Below, one piece after another: positions 23,797-32,003 of a stretch of DNA of 64,000 nucleotides. The notes under the pieces are model-generated. The model searched no databases and was not told where the DNA came from. It saw nothing but the letters and a program-made list of their open reading frames with translations. This DNA is from Actinomycetota bacterium. GTDB lineage: Bacteria > Actinomycetota > Actinomycetes > Actinomycetales > Microbacteriaceae. Every line of letters starts with the position of its first letter. The first letter of the stretch is position 1. The translations under genes and the position numbers were made by a program. Location of the stretch: positions 20,469-84,468 of the forward strand of contig JAUZFP010000094.1 of the NCBI GenBank assembly GCA_030838475.1. The letters are read 5' to 3'.

Positions 23797-24009
23797 TTAG
23801 CTTCGTCCGTACTTCTTGTGAACTGCCTGTTTGGATACGCCGAGCGCGAGCGCAATCAGCTGCCAGGACGCGTTGGCGTTGCGGGCGCGGCGAACCGCGA
23901 CGGCCTCCACGCGGTCGACTTCCTTGCGGAGTTTTTCAATCGCTCGTAGCGCCACGATCGGGTCATCCGAGTTTGCGGCATCCGCAAGCGTCAGCATGAG
24001 ATGTTCCAT
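23797..24009 (-). CDS. Small helix-turn-helix regulator
   Basis: 70 residues from ATG 24009 (MEHLMLTLADAANSDDP). The C-terminal segment NASWQLIALALGVSKQAVHKKYG is a clear helix-turn-helix; the middle is a charged helix (EKLRKEVDRVEAVAVRRAR). The longer reading from an upstream ATG at 24045 would start inside the operator, so I prefer 24009. It sits four bases before an ABC exporter gene and has two palindromes over its promoter, arguing for an autoregulated repressor of the transporter. The ligand is unknown. Confidence 0.8.
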   Translation of the reverse strand: MEHLMLTLADAANSDDPIVALRAIEKLRKEVDRVEAVAVRRARNANASWQLIALALGVSKQAVHKKYGRS

Positions 24010-24012
24010 GCC

Positions 24013-24056
24013 GTCAACCGTAGTTGACGAGATTTGGGATGTCAACTTTGGTTGAC
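24013..24056. promoter_or_regulatory. Two identical operator palindromes over the HTH gene promoter
   Basis: GTCAAC-CGTA-GTTGAC (24013-24028) and GTCAAC-TTTG-GTTGAC (24041-24056) are two perfect palindromes with identical arms, 28 bp apart centre to centre. On the minus strand TTGACA (24045-24040) and TACGGT (24022-24017) form a promoter with a 17-bp spacer: operator 2 covers the -35 and operator 1 the -10. The -10 ends seven bases before ATG 24009, predicting a leaderless message. Confidence 0.75.
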
Positions 24057-24090
24057 TTTGGACTCATCTTGGTGGGTCGGCGGTCTGGTC

Positions 24091-24096
24091 TAGGCT
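24091..24096 (+). promoter_or_regulatory. Candidate -10 for a leaderless exporter operon transcript
   Basis: TAGGCT ends seven bases before the GTG at 24104 with no ribosome binding site. The HTH operators at 24013-24056 lie just upstream, so the same regulator could act on this divergent operon. Confidence 0.45.
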
Positions 24097-24103
24097 CGAA
24101 ATC

Positions 24104-25030
24104 GTGCCAGAAGCCGTCATCACCGCCTCCTTGCTGACCAAGAAGTACAAGGACTTTGCGGCGGTTGACGGAATTTCGTTCGAGGTGGCGCCCGGCGAAT
24201 CGTTCGGACTGCTCGGACCGAACGGGGCGGGAAAGTCCACCACCATGCGAATGGTCGGCGCGGTGTCGACGCGCACCAGCGGGGACCTGTCGATCCTCGG
24301 TCTCGACCCAAACGAACATGGCCCGGAGATTCGAGCCCAGCTCGGAGTCGTGCCGCAAGCGGACAACCTCGACCAGGAGCTTCGCGTTCGCGACAACCTC
24401 ATCGTCTATGGCCGGTACTTCGGTATCCCGCGCCGGCAGGTGGCCAAGCGAGCGGACGAGCTCTTGGAGTTCGCCCAGCTGAGCGACCGGGCGAAGTCCC
24501 GGGTCGACGACCTCTCCGGCGGAATGAAGCGGCGACTCACCATCGCGCGCGCGCTCGTGAATGATCCCCGCATCCTGCTGCTGGATGAGCCCACGACCGG
24601 CCTCGATCCGCAGGCCCGGCACATCCTCTGGGATCGGCTCTTTCGACTCAAGGAACAGGGAACGACGCTCGTGCTCACGACGCATTACATGGATGAGGCC
24701 GAGCAGTTGTGCGATCGCCTGGTCGTGGTCGACAAGGGCACGATCATGGCGGAGGGGTCGCCGGCGGCCCTCATCAAGCAATACTCGACCCGCGAAGTCG
24801 TCGAGGTTCGCTTCGGTTCGGAGAAGAATGCGAACGTGGCAAAACAGCTCAAGGGCATCGGTGATCGCGTCGAGGTACTGCCGGATCGCATCCTGATCTA
24901 CAGCGACAACGGCGAGGCGGAGTTGAGCGAGATCATCAGGCGCGGACTCAACCCGATCACGAGTCTCGTGCGCCGCTCGAGCCTCGAGGATGTGTTCCTG
25001 CGGCTGACCGGGCGGAGCCTGATCGAATGA
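24104..25030 (+). CDS. ABC transporter ATP-binding protein (DrrA-like)
   Basis: 308 residues. ATPase domain with Walker A GPNGAGKST, signature LSGGMKRRLTIARAL and Walker B LLLDEPTTGLDPQAR, followed by the C-terminal extension typical of DrrA-type export ATPases (SSLEDVFLRLTGRSL). It energises the two ABC-2 permeases that follow. Starts at GTG behind a leaderless-type -10; the stop overlaps the next start by four bases. Confidence 0.93.
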   Translation: MPEAVITASLLTKKYKDFAAVDGISFEVAPGESFGLLGPNGAGKSTTMRMVGAVSTRTSGDLSILGLDPNEHGPEIRAQLGVVPQADNLDQELRVRDNLIVYGRYFGIPRRQVAKRADELLEFAQLSDRAKSRVDDLSGGMKRRLTIARALVNDPRILLLDEPTTGLDPQARHILWDRLFRLKEQGTTLVLTTHYMDEAEQLCDRLVVVDKGTIMAEGSPAALIKQYSTREVVEVRFGSEKNANVAKQLKGIGDRVEVLPDRILIYSDNGEAELSEIIRRGLNPITSLVRRSSLEDVFLRLTGRSLIE

Positions 25031-25839
25031 CCGCGTCGATCGAACGGCTGACTTCCGCTGGCGAGAAGCCGCGCCGGTGGGGATCGTTCTACGTCGCCGA
25101 GCACCGCCTGTACGCCATGCGGGCTTACCTGCAAACGCTCCTCGTTACGGGTTTCGGCAACCCGCTTCTCTACCTGTTCGGCCTCGGGGTCGGGCTCGCT
25201 CGTCTCGTCAACGTGCCCGTCGGAGGCGCCACCTACCTCGAATTCGTCGCGCCCGCGCTCCTCGCCTCCGCGGCGGTGACGGTCGCGGGGGAGGAGTTCT
25301 CCTACCCCGTGCTGATGGGCTTTAAGTGGAACCCGATCTTCTTCGGGATGAATGCCGCGCCGCTCTCGGGTCTCCAGATCGTCAACGGCATGATCATCAG
25401 CGTCTTCGTGCGGATGTTTCCGACCGTCGCGATCTACTACGCCTTCATGCTGATCTTCGGGGCCGTGCCGCACTGGTCGGGAGTGTTCGACATCCTCGTC
25501 GCGGTGCTGGTCGGGATGTCGGTCGGCATCATGATCATGGCGTACACGTCGACCATCACCGAGGATCACGGACAGATGGCGATCATCCAGCGCTTCATCC
25601 TGATGCCGATGTTCCTGTTCTCCGGCACGTTCTTCCCCATCACGAACCTACCGATCTACCTTCAATGGATCGGCTGGATCTCGCCGTTGTGGCACGGCAC
25701 CCAGCTGGGCCGGGTGCTCAGCTACGGCCTGGTCGAACCCGGGTGGCTCACTCTCGTCCACGTCGTCTACCTGCTGGCGCTCGCCACGACCGGCTGGACT
25801 CTGGCTGCTCGGCAGTTTAGAAAGAGGCTGGGCTCGTGA
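25027..25839 (+). CDS. ABC-2 type permease
   Basis: 270 residues with six predicted membrane segments: TLLVTGFGNPLLYLFGLGVG, YLEFVAPALLASAAVTVAG, MFPTVAIYYAFMLIFGAV, ILVAVLVGMSVGIMIM, ILMPMFLFSGTFFPI and VHVVYLLALATTGWTLA. FLFSGTFFPITNLP is the usual ABC-2 signature. It forms the export channel with its paralogue downstream. Overlaps both neighbours by four bases. Confidence 0.9.
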   Translation: MTASIERLTSAGEKPRRWGSFYVAEHRLYAMRAYLQTLLVTGFGNPLLYLFGLGVGLARLVNVPVGGATYLEFVAPALLASAAVTVAGEEFSYPVLMGFKWNPIFFGMNAAPLSGLQIVNGMIISVFVRMFPTVAIYYAFMLIFGAVPHWSGVFDILVAVLVGMSVGIMIMAYTSTITEDHGQMAIIQRFILMPMFLFSGTFFPITNLPIYLQWIGWISPLWHGTQLGRVLSYGLVEPGWLTLVHVVYLLALATTGWTLAARQFRKRLGS

Positions 25840-26675
25840 CTGCGACAGTGCCGACGTCCCCGGCGCTGGTGACTGCCCAGTCCCGCAGTCGGTTCCTTGG
25901 TGCGATCTACGCGGGCAACTCGCGCGCCATCCTCGGTCGCGGGCTCCTCGCGACGCGCACGTCAAACTATTGGGTCGTACTCAGCGGATTCTTCGAGCCC
26001 GTTCTCTACCTGCTCTCGCTCGGGATCGGTCTCGGCTCGCTAATCGGCACCGTAACGACGTCGACCGGCCAGCAGGTACCGTACGCCGCATACATCGCGC
26101 CGGCACTTCTCGCGGTCTCGGCCATGAACGGGGCGATCTACGACTCGACCTGGAACGTCTTCTTCAAGATGAACTACGGAAAGTTGTACGAGGGGATGCT
26201 CGCCACATCCATCGGTCCTTTTGACGTCGCGCTGGGCGAGATCGCGTTCGCACTTCTGCGCGGACTCCTCTACGCGGTCGGGTTCATGATCGTGATGCAG
26301 GTCTTTGGCCTGAACCTGGCCTGGACCGCGATCCTCGCGCTGCCGGCCGTGGTCCTCATCGCCTTCGGTTTCGCAAGCCTCGGGATGGCGATCACCAGTT
26401 ACATGAAGACGTTCCAGCAGATGGACTGGATCAACTTCGTTATGCTGCCGATGTTCATCTTCTCGGCCACGTTCTACCCGATCACCGTCTACCCGCCGAT
26501 CATGCAGTACATCATCGAGGCGCTCCCGCTGTGGCACGGCGTTGAGCTGATTCGCGGCCTGACCACGGGTGCGCTGAGCTGGGGACTGCTCTGGCACGTG
26601 CTGTACTTTGCGGTGATGATCACGATTGGCCTGATCTTCACCACCAAGCGACTCCGCGCGCTGTTCCTCGCCTGA
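25836..26675 (+). CDS. ABC-2 type permease, second subunit
   Basis: 279 residues, about six membrane helices and the ABC-2 signature FIFSATFYPITVYP. It resembles the preceding permease in layout, suggesting a heterodimeric channel (two permeases, one ATPase). Starts at GTG overlapping the previous stop by four bases and shares one base with the next gene. The exported compound is unknown. Confidence 0.9.
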   Translation: MTATVPTSPALVTAQSRSRFLGAIYAGNSRAILGRGLLATRTSNYWVVLSGFFEPVLYLLSLGIGLGSLIGTVTTSTGQQVPYAAYIAPALLAVSAMNGAIYDSTWNVFFKMNYGKLYEGMLATSIGPFDVALGEIAFALLRGLLYAVGFMIVMQVFGLNLAWTAILALPAVVLIAFGFASLGMAITSYMKTFQQMDWINFVMLPMFIFSATFYPITVYPPIMQYIIEALPLWHGVELIRGLTTGALSWGLLWHVLYFAVMITIGLIFTTKRLRALFLA

Positions 26676-27313
26676 TGGCGAAGCGCAGGCGCTCCCGGCG
26701 CAAGCCGCGCCGCGACAGCCGGGTCTGGCTGAGGGTGCTGGTTCCCGTCGTGCTGCTTCTCGTGGTCGTTGGCGGAGCGTTCGTGTTGCTCCGTCCCGTT
26801 GCGGCGCCGCCGCTCGAGCCTCCCTCCATCCCCGCCTGCCCGGTCGTTCAGAAGGTGACGGTGGGTTCGTACCTAGTGCCGGCCGGTCCGATTGCCGGAT
26901 TCTGCCAGTCGCAACTCGTGAACGCCGCACAGGTTCTTCGCGCCGCGCAGTCCTACGGGCTCAGCGTGCACGGCCAGGAGATTGGCGTGATGACGGCGAT
27001 CGGCGAATCGAGCCTTCGCAATGTCAACTACGGAGACACCGCCGGACCGGACAGCCGAGGCATCTTCCAGCAGCGCAGCAACTACGGCGAGCTGGCAAAT
27101 CGCATGGACCCGTATACGGCGGCTCGCGCGTTCTTCCTGCGGATGCAGGGGATCGTGAGTTGGGAGACCCTGCCGCCGACCGTGGTCGCGCACACAGTGC
27201 AGCGCAATGCCGACCCCGACTACTACACGCAGTACTGGCAGCGGGCGGTCACGATCGTCACCGCGCTCAATCGCACGATCGTGCCCAGCGCCGTGCCGCC
27301 GCCCGTGTCGTAG
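26675..27313 (+). CDS. Membrane-anchored lytic-transglycosylase-like protein
   Basis: 212 residues: a strongly basic N-terminus (KRRRSRRKPRRDSR), one membrane helix (about 24-45) and an extracellular domain with AIGESSLRNVNYGD, GPDSRGIFQQRSNYG and AHTVQRNADPDYYTQYW. The Glu in AIGESSL and the GIFQQ segment resemble the Slt/goose-lysozyme-like fold used in actinobacterial cell-wall enzymes. It is coupled to the exporter permease (TGATG), so wall remodelling may accompany export. Activity is inferred. Confidence 0.7.
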   Translation: MAKRRRSRRKPRRDSRVWLRVLVPVVLLLVVVGGAFVLLRPVAAPPLEPPSIPACPVVQKVTVGSYLVPAGPIAGFCQSQLVNAAQVLRAAQSYGLSVHGQEIGVMTAIGESSLRNVNYGDTAGPDSRGIFQQRSNYGELANRMDPYTAARAFFLRMQGIVSWETLPPTVVAHTVQRNADPDYYTQYWQRAVTIVTALNRTIVPSAVPPPVS

Positions 27314-27362
27314 CAGGTCCGTCATCGACAGGACAGAGGGGTCTACGCGGGCCTAGCACACG

Positions 27363-27388
27363 GCAATTCGGCGAAAGTCACGAATTGC
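27363..27388. repeat. 8-bp inverted repeat upstream of the Pst/WxL locus
   Basis: GCAATTCG (27363-27370) and CGAATTGC (27381-27388) are perfectly complementary with a 10-base spacer. No T run follows. It could be an operator or a weak transcription stop for the exporter operon. Confidence 0.45.
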
Positions 27389-27404
27389 TATGAAGATGCC
27401 GTTT

Positions 27405-27438
27405 GTTTACCTGCCGTCTTGTTGCCGTGAAAGTGGCC
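27405..27438 (+). promoter_or_regulatory. Candidate PHO-box-like direct repeats
   Basis: GTTTACCTGCC (27405-27415), GTCTTGTTGCC (27416-27426) and GTGAAAGTGGCC (27427-27438) are consecutive units with an 11-12 bp period. Actinobacterial PhoP/RegX3-type regulators bind 11-bp direct repeats that resemble GTTCACC. The similarity is partial, so this is a candidate only. It lies about 100 bp before the first gene of the locus. Confidence 0.4.
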
Positions 27439-27536
27439 GACTCGGCTGATTAATTGCCCGTCCGTAGCTTTCGTGACGAGGAACCGGCCGCCGCCCGATC
27501 GGCCACTCCCGAAACCCCGATAGAAAGTGCGCCACG

Positions 27537-28010
27537 ATGACTGTGCAACCGCGTGTCATTTTCACCAGATTTGCGGGTGTCGAGAATCCGGAGTTGGGCC
27601 CATGGTTGGCGCACGTGAGCCGGGTGCTCGGCAAACGTGCGCCAACCGTGGTGAAAGTGGCCGAACCAAGCGTGTGGCAGCTCGTCTCGGCGAACAATCG
27701 GGAGCTCGCGCGAAGCGCCGGGATCTTCGCCGGATTCAGGGCGGCATCGGATGCGGCGGCCGCGACGGTCGCCAGTCTCGCCTCCGCCATTGTTCGCCCC
27801 GTCGTTGACGACGCCCGCGGACTTCAGGGCTGGTATCTCTCCATCGACGGCGAGCCCGCCGTGGTGTGCTCGCGTTGGTACCTGGCCGATCGAGAACGAT
27901 CGCAGTCGGTGAGTCTCGCCGTGTCGTCGCTGAAGGTTGCGGTCTTCGGCGACGGCGCCCGCCTGGCGCCCGATCGCTCGGCTAAGGAGAACAGCCTTCG
28001 TGTCCGGTGA
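27537..28010 (+). CDS. Hypothetical protein preceding pstC
   Basis: 157 residues, no signal peptide or membrane helix, and no family I recognise. A central alanine-rich helix (FRAASDAAAATVASLASAI) is followed by a beta-rich part (GWYLSIDGEPAVVCSRWYLADRERSQ). The last 11 bases overlap the GTG of pstC, so it belongs to the transporter operon; a cytoplasmic accessory or regulatory role is conceivable but unsupported. Confidence 0.7.
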   Translation: MTVQPRVIFTRFAGVENPELGPWLAHVSRVLGKRAPTVVKVAEPSVWQLVSANNRELARSAGIFAGFRAASDAAAATVASLASAIVRPVVDDARGLQGWYLSIDGEPAVVCSRWYLADRERSQSVSLAVSSLKVAVFGDGARLAPDRSAKENSLRVR

Positions 28011-29013
28011 CCTTCTCGTCGATCAGCCGCGAACGCTGACGACAAAGCATGATCGCAGCGACGTCCCGTTCCGCCTCGGCACCCGCTCCGCGAGTTTCGT
28101 TGTGCTCGGGATCATGTCCCTCGCGGGGGTATTCCTGCTCCTGCAGGGCGGGCAGGCGCTCGGGGCCGACGGTCCCAAGTTTCTGACGACCCAGGCCTGG
28201 GACCCCAACTCCGGCGTCTTTGGCATCGCGGCAGTGCTGCTCGGCACGATCTTTGTCGCGTTAACCGCCATCGTCATCGCGGTACCGCTTGCGACGGGTA
28301 CCGCGCTGTACATCAGCGAGTACGCGCCGCGCCAGATCAGGCAGACCCTCATCACGCTTGTTGACCTGATGGCTGCGGTGCCCAGCGTGGTGTACGGGCT
28401 GTGGGGGCTGTTTCTTCTCCAGCCGGGGATCCAGAATGTCTCGCCGGGAATCGTGGATGTCTCGCAGTTTCTCGCGACCTGGTTCGGCTGGATTCCCATC
28501 TTTCACGTCGACGGGTTCGACCCGTCGGATCCGCTCACGACCAAGACGATCTTTACGGCATCCACCTTCGTCGCCGGAATTGTCGTCGCCATGATGGTCG
28601 CCCCGATCATCTGCTCCATCATGCGCGAGGTGTTCACGCAGGCGCCGTTGGGTGAGCGCGAGGGTGCACTCGCGCTCGGCGCGACCCGCTGGGGAATGAT
28701 TCGAAGTGTCGTGCTCCCCTTCGGACGGGCCGGCATGATCGGCGGCACAATGCTCGGCCTGGGTCGAGCACTCGGGGAGACGATCGCGGTCTACCTGATC
28801 ATCAGCCCGATCTTTACGATCCAGCCACACATCCTGCAGAGCGGCGCGAACTCGATCTCCGCGCTCATCGCGCTTCGCTACAGCGAGGCATCCCCGTTCG
28901 AGATCTCCGCGCTCATGGCGGCCGGGCTCGCCCTCTTCATCATGACCCTTATCGTCAACTTCGGCGCATCCATCATCATCTCCCGGTCCCGGTCCGGAGC
29001 ATCGAGCGACTGA
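28000..29013 (+). CDS. pstC: Phosphate-type ABC transporter permease PstC
   Basis: 337 residues from GTG 28000, which has AAGGAGA upstream; a start at 27937 would overlap the previous gene more deeply. About six membrane segments and the MetI-type cytoplasmic loop EREGALALGATRWGMIRSVVLPFGRAGM are clear, with LGRALGETIAVYLI typical of PstC. It partners PstA and the distant PstB to form the import core. The bound substrate is presumed phosphate or a related anion. Confidence 0.9.
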   Translation: MSGDLLVDQPRTLTTKHDRSDVPFRLGTRSASFVVLGIMSLAGVFLLLQGGQALGADGPKFLTTQAWDPNSGVFGIAAVLLGTIFVALTAIVIAVPLATGTALYISEYAPRQIRQTLITLVDLMAAVPSVVYGLWGLFLLQPGIQNVSPGIVDVSQFLATWFGWIPIFHVDGFDPSDPLTTKTIFTASTFVAGIVVAMMVAPIICSIMREVFTQAPLGEREGALALGATRWGMIRSVVLPFGRAGMIGGTMLGLGRALGETIAVYLIISPIFTIQPHILQSGANSISALIALRYSEASPFEISALMAAGLALFIMTLIVNFGASIIISRSRSGASSD

Positions 29014-30260
29014 TGACGACGACCATTGCGCCACCCCCGTCTCCCGCGCCGCCGCAAGAGCTCGGCGAGGGTGAGCTCGTCGAGGTCCGGCGCAGCACCG
29101 GGGCGATCCGTCGCTCCGATACCTTCGGCATCCTCGGCTCGGCGATCGCGGCCGTGTCCCTGTCGGCGTGGCTGATGACCCAGCTGCTCATCTTCCAGGG
29201 GATCCTGCCGTTTATCGGGTTCGCCTATGTCTTCTTCGTGCTGTTTTACGGAATCGTCACGAGGTTCGACGAGTCGGGCATGGCGGTTCGGGATCGTCTG
29301 GTCGCGGTTCTGGTGCATTCCCTCGCGATCCTGCTCTTCATCGCCCTTGGCGCGGTGGTCATCTTCACCTTCGTGAAGGGGTACTCGGCGTTTTGGCACC
29401 TCAACTTCTTCACCGCGGACATGAGCGCTGCGGGTCCGCTCGATCCGCTCACCGACGGTGGGATCCTGCACGCGATCGCCGGGACGCTGATCATGATCAC
29501 GATGGCCCTGGCCATCAGCATTCCCCTCGGTCTCGCGACAGCGGTCTACCTCAGCGAATTTCCCGGCAGGTACGCGCGACTGGTTCGAACGGTGGTCGAA
29601 GCGATGACCGCCCTCCCCTCGATCGTCGCCGGTCTGTTCATCTACGCGACAGTCATCCTGACCCTTGGGGTTCCGCGCTCCGGTTTCGCGGCCTCACTCG
29701 CAATCACGGTAATGATGCTCCCGATCATCATTCGCTCGTCCGACGTCGTGCTGCGGCTTGTCCCCGCGGGTCTCAAGGAGGCGTCTCAGGCGCTCGGATC
29801 GAACCGCTGGCGCACCGTCTGGAATGTGACACTGCCGACCGCCCGCTCCGGACTGACGACCGCCATCATTCTGGGAACCGCGCGCGGGATCGGCGAGACG
29901 TCGCCGGTGCTACTCACCGCCGGACTCACGAGCTTCTTCAATTTCAACCCGTTCTCGGGTCCGATGGTGTCACTGCCACTTGCGACCTTCAGCTTCGTCA
30001 AGTCACCGGAGCCCAACTACATCGCGCGGGGGTTCGGCAGTGCGGCAGTTCTCATGCTGCTGGTGCTCGTGCTGTTCATCATCGCCCGACTGATCGGCGG
30101 GCGCGGCCCGGGCGTACTCACCGCGGGCCAGCTTCGGCGGCGGCTGCAGCAGTCTCGACAGGATGACTACCGCATCCGGGCTCGCGAACTCGGGATGTTC
30201 GCCACAACACCGCAATCCGTACGGCCTCGGCGCCGACGCACCCCGGGCGGAGACTCGTGA
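29013..30260 (+). CDS. pstA: Phosphate-type ABC transporter permease PstA, extended
   Basis: 415 residues, considerably longer than the roughly 280-300 of classical PstA. The core carries MTALPSIVAGLFIY, the EAA-type loop KEASQALGSNRWRTVWNVTLP and ARGIGETSPVLLTAG. An N-terminal extension adds two helices (AIAAVSLSAWLMTQLLI, FAYVFFVLFYGIV) and a cytoplasmic tail (QSRQDDYRIRARELG) extends the C-terminus. Shares one base with pstC and four with the next gene. Confidence 0.9.
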   Translation: MTTTIAPPPSPAPPQELGEGELVEVRRSTGAIRRSDTFGILGSAIAAVSLSAWLMTQLLIFQGILPFIGFAYVFFVLFYGIVTRFDESGMAVRDRLVAVLVHSLAILLFIALGAVVIFTFVKGYSAFWHLNFFTADMSAAGPLDPLTDGGILHAIAGTLIMITMALAISIPLGLATAVYLSEFPGRYARLVRTVVEAMTALPSIVAGLFIYATVILTLGVPRSGFAASLAITVMMLPIIIRSSDVVLRLVPAGLKEASQALGSNRWRTVWNVTLPTARSGLTTAIILGTARGIGETSPVLLTAGLTSFFNFNPFSGPMVSLPLATFSFVKSPEPNYIARGFGSAAVLMLLVLVLFIIARLIGGRGPGVLTAGQLRRRLQQSRQDDYRIRARELGMFATTPQSVRPRRRRTPGGDS

Positions 30261-32002
30261 TGAGGAGACATGTCGCCGCGGCGACCCTCGCGGCATTGGC
30301 GATTATCGGCGTTGTCGGTAGCGGTGTCGGTGGTGCGCCGGCGGCGGCGAGTCGGACGGACGTCGGTGCCAGCTACGCGACGATCTCCGGCATCGGCTCG
30401 ACCTGGTCGGCCAACGCCATCCAGCAGTGGGCCCGAAACGTGCTGAGCAACTACCAGTGGAAGGTCAACTACTCGGATGCCGGGTCCTCGGCCGGGCGCC
30501 AGGCGTTTGCCCTCCCGAACGGTGGCGCCGACTTCGCCGTCTCCGAGATCCCGTACGCACTGAAGAACAGCGACAGCGTCGATCCGGTGCCGCCGCGGCA
30601 CTTCGCGTACATGCCGTTCGTCGCCGGTGGCACGTCCTTCATGTACAACCTGGTGATCGGCGGCAAGCGGGTCACCAACCTGCGACTCAGTGGTGCAACC
30701 GTGTCGAAGATCTTCTCCGACGCGATCACCAAGTGGAATGACCCCGCGATCGCCGCCGACAATCCCTCCCTCGCCCTTCCGGCCATCCCGATCGTCCCGG
30801 TCGTTCGCTCGGACGGGTCGGGTACTTCGGCGCAGCTGACCGCGTGGATGCGATCACAGTTCCCCGACGTCTATGCTGACCTCTGCCAGAAGGCAGGCAA
30901 GCCCGGGGTCGGGGGATCGAGCCTGTGCGGCATCACCTCGAACTTTCCCGCGTTGCCGGGATTCAAAGCCCAGTCGGGTTCAAACGGCGTTGCCGGCTAC
31001 GTCGCGCAGCCGCAGTATGTCGGTTCGATCACCTACGTCGAATACTCGTACGCGCTGAATTCGCACTTCCCGGTCGCGAAGATCCTGAACGCCGCCGGCT
31101 ATTACACCGAGCCGACCGCGGGAAACGTCGCGGTCGCGCTCCTGAAGGCGCAGATCAACGAGGACCAGAGCTCGACGGACTACCTCACTCAAATTCTCGG
31201 TGGCGTCTACACGAACCCGGATCCGCGCACCTACCCGCTCTCGTCCTATTCATACATGCTGGTACCCACCGCGCTCGAGTACGGCTTCACCCTGAACAAG
31301 GGGAAGACGCTCGCCGCCTTCGCCAACTACTTCCTCTGCCAGGGACAGCAGGATGCGGACGTGCTGGGTTACTCGGCGCTACCCATCAACCTCGCGCAGG
31401 CGGGCCTCGACCAGGTGCTGAAGATACCCGGCGGCGATCCGACGAGTGTCAACATCGCGAAGTGCAACAACCCGACGTTCTCCTCGGACGGGTCCAACCG
31501 GCTTGCGACCACGGCTGCGCAACCCCAGGCGTGCGACAAGCAGGGCACGACGCAGTGCGCGACGGGGACCGGCGGAGCCGCGAATGTGTCGACCGCGGGC
31601 AGCAAGGGCGGTTCCGGATCGTCCGGTTCGTCCGGCGCCTCGGGCTCTGGCAGCCCGTCGGACGGGAGCTCAGACAGTAGCTCCGGGGGTGGCGGCGTCG
31701 CCACCTCGGATGTCTCGTCGGATACCCGGCCGCTCACCGTCGCCGGCAAGCCGATGACGATTCCGACATCCACGGTGACCGCGACGCCCGGCCTGATGGC
31801 GGCCGCGGTGGCCGTGCTGCTGGTGCTCGGTGCGATCTTCGGCCCGCCCATCAGGTCTCGCCTCCGCCCGCGGGATCGTCCGCGTAGGGGGTCCCCCGAG
31901 CGACCCAAACGGCGAGCGGCCGGATTCGCGATACCGAAAATTCACCTGCGGTCCGTACGTAGGGAACGTGCTCCTAGCCCAAGCTCGACGGAAGGCTCCT
32001 AG
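30257..32002 (+). CDS. PstS-like substrate-binding protein with C-terminal membrane anchor
   Basis: 581 residues from GTG 30257. A signal peptide (to about residue 31) leads into a type II binding protein: TISGIGSTWSANAIQQW, NYSDAGSSAGRQAF, ADFAVSEIPY and VVRSDGSGTSAQLTAWM align with the anion-binding loops of PstS. The PstS aspartate (DFGASDAPL in E. coli) reads Glu here. Instead of a lipobox the protein is tethered by a Ser/Gly linker and a C-terminal helix (GLMAAAVAVLLVLGAIFG) with a basic tail. Part of the tightly packed pst-like operon. Confidence 0.85.
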   Translation: MMRRHVAAATLAALAIIGVVGSGVGGAPAAASRTDVGASYATISGIGSTWSANAIQQWARNVLSNYQWKVNYSDAGSSAGRQAFALPNGGADFAVSEIPYALKNSDSVDPVPPRHFAYMPFVAGGTSFMYNLVIGGKRVTNLRLSGATVSKIFSDAITKWNDPAIAADNPSLALPAIPIVPVVRSDGSGTSAQLTAWMRSQFPDVYADLCQKAGKPGVGGSSLCGITSNFPALPGFKAQSGSNGVAGYVAQPQYVGSITYVEYSYALNSHFPVAKILNAAGYYTEPTAGNVAVALLKAQINEDQSSTDYLTQILGGVYTNPDPRTYPLSSYSYMLVPTALEYGFTLNKGKTLAAFANYFLCQGQQDADVLGYSALPINLAQAGLDQVLKIPGGDPTSVNIAKCNNPTFSSDGSNRLATTAAQPQACDKQGTTQCATGTGGAANVSTAGSKGGSGSSGSSGASGSGSPSDGSSDSSSGGGGVATSDVSSDTRPLTVAGKPMTIPTSTVTATPGLMAAAVAVLLVLGAIFGPPIRSRLRPRDRPRRGSPERPKRRAAGFAIPKIHLRSVRRERAPSPSSTEGS

Positions 32003-32003
32003 C

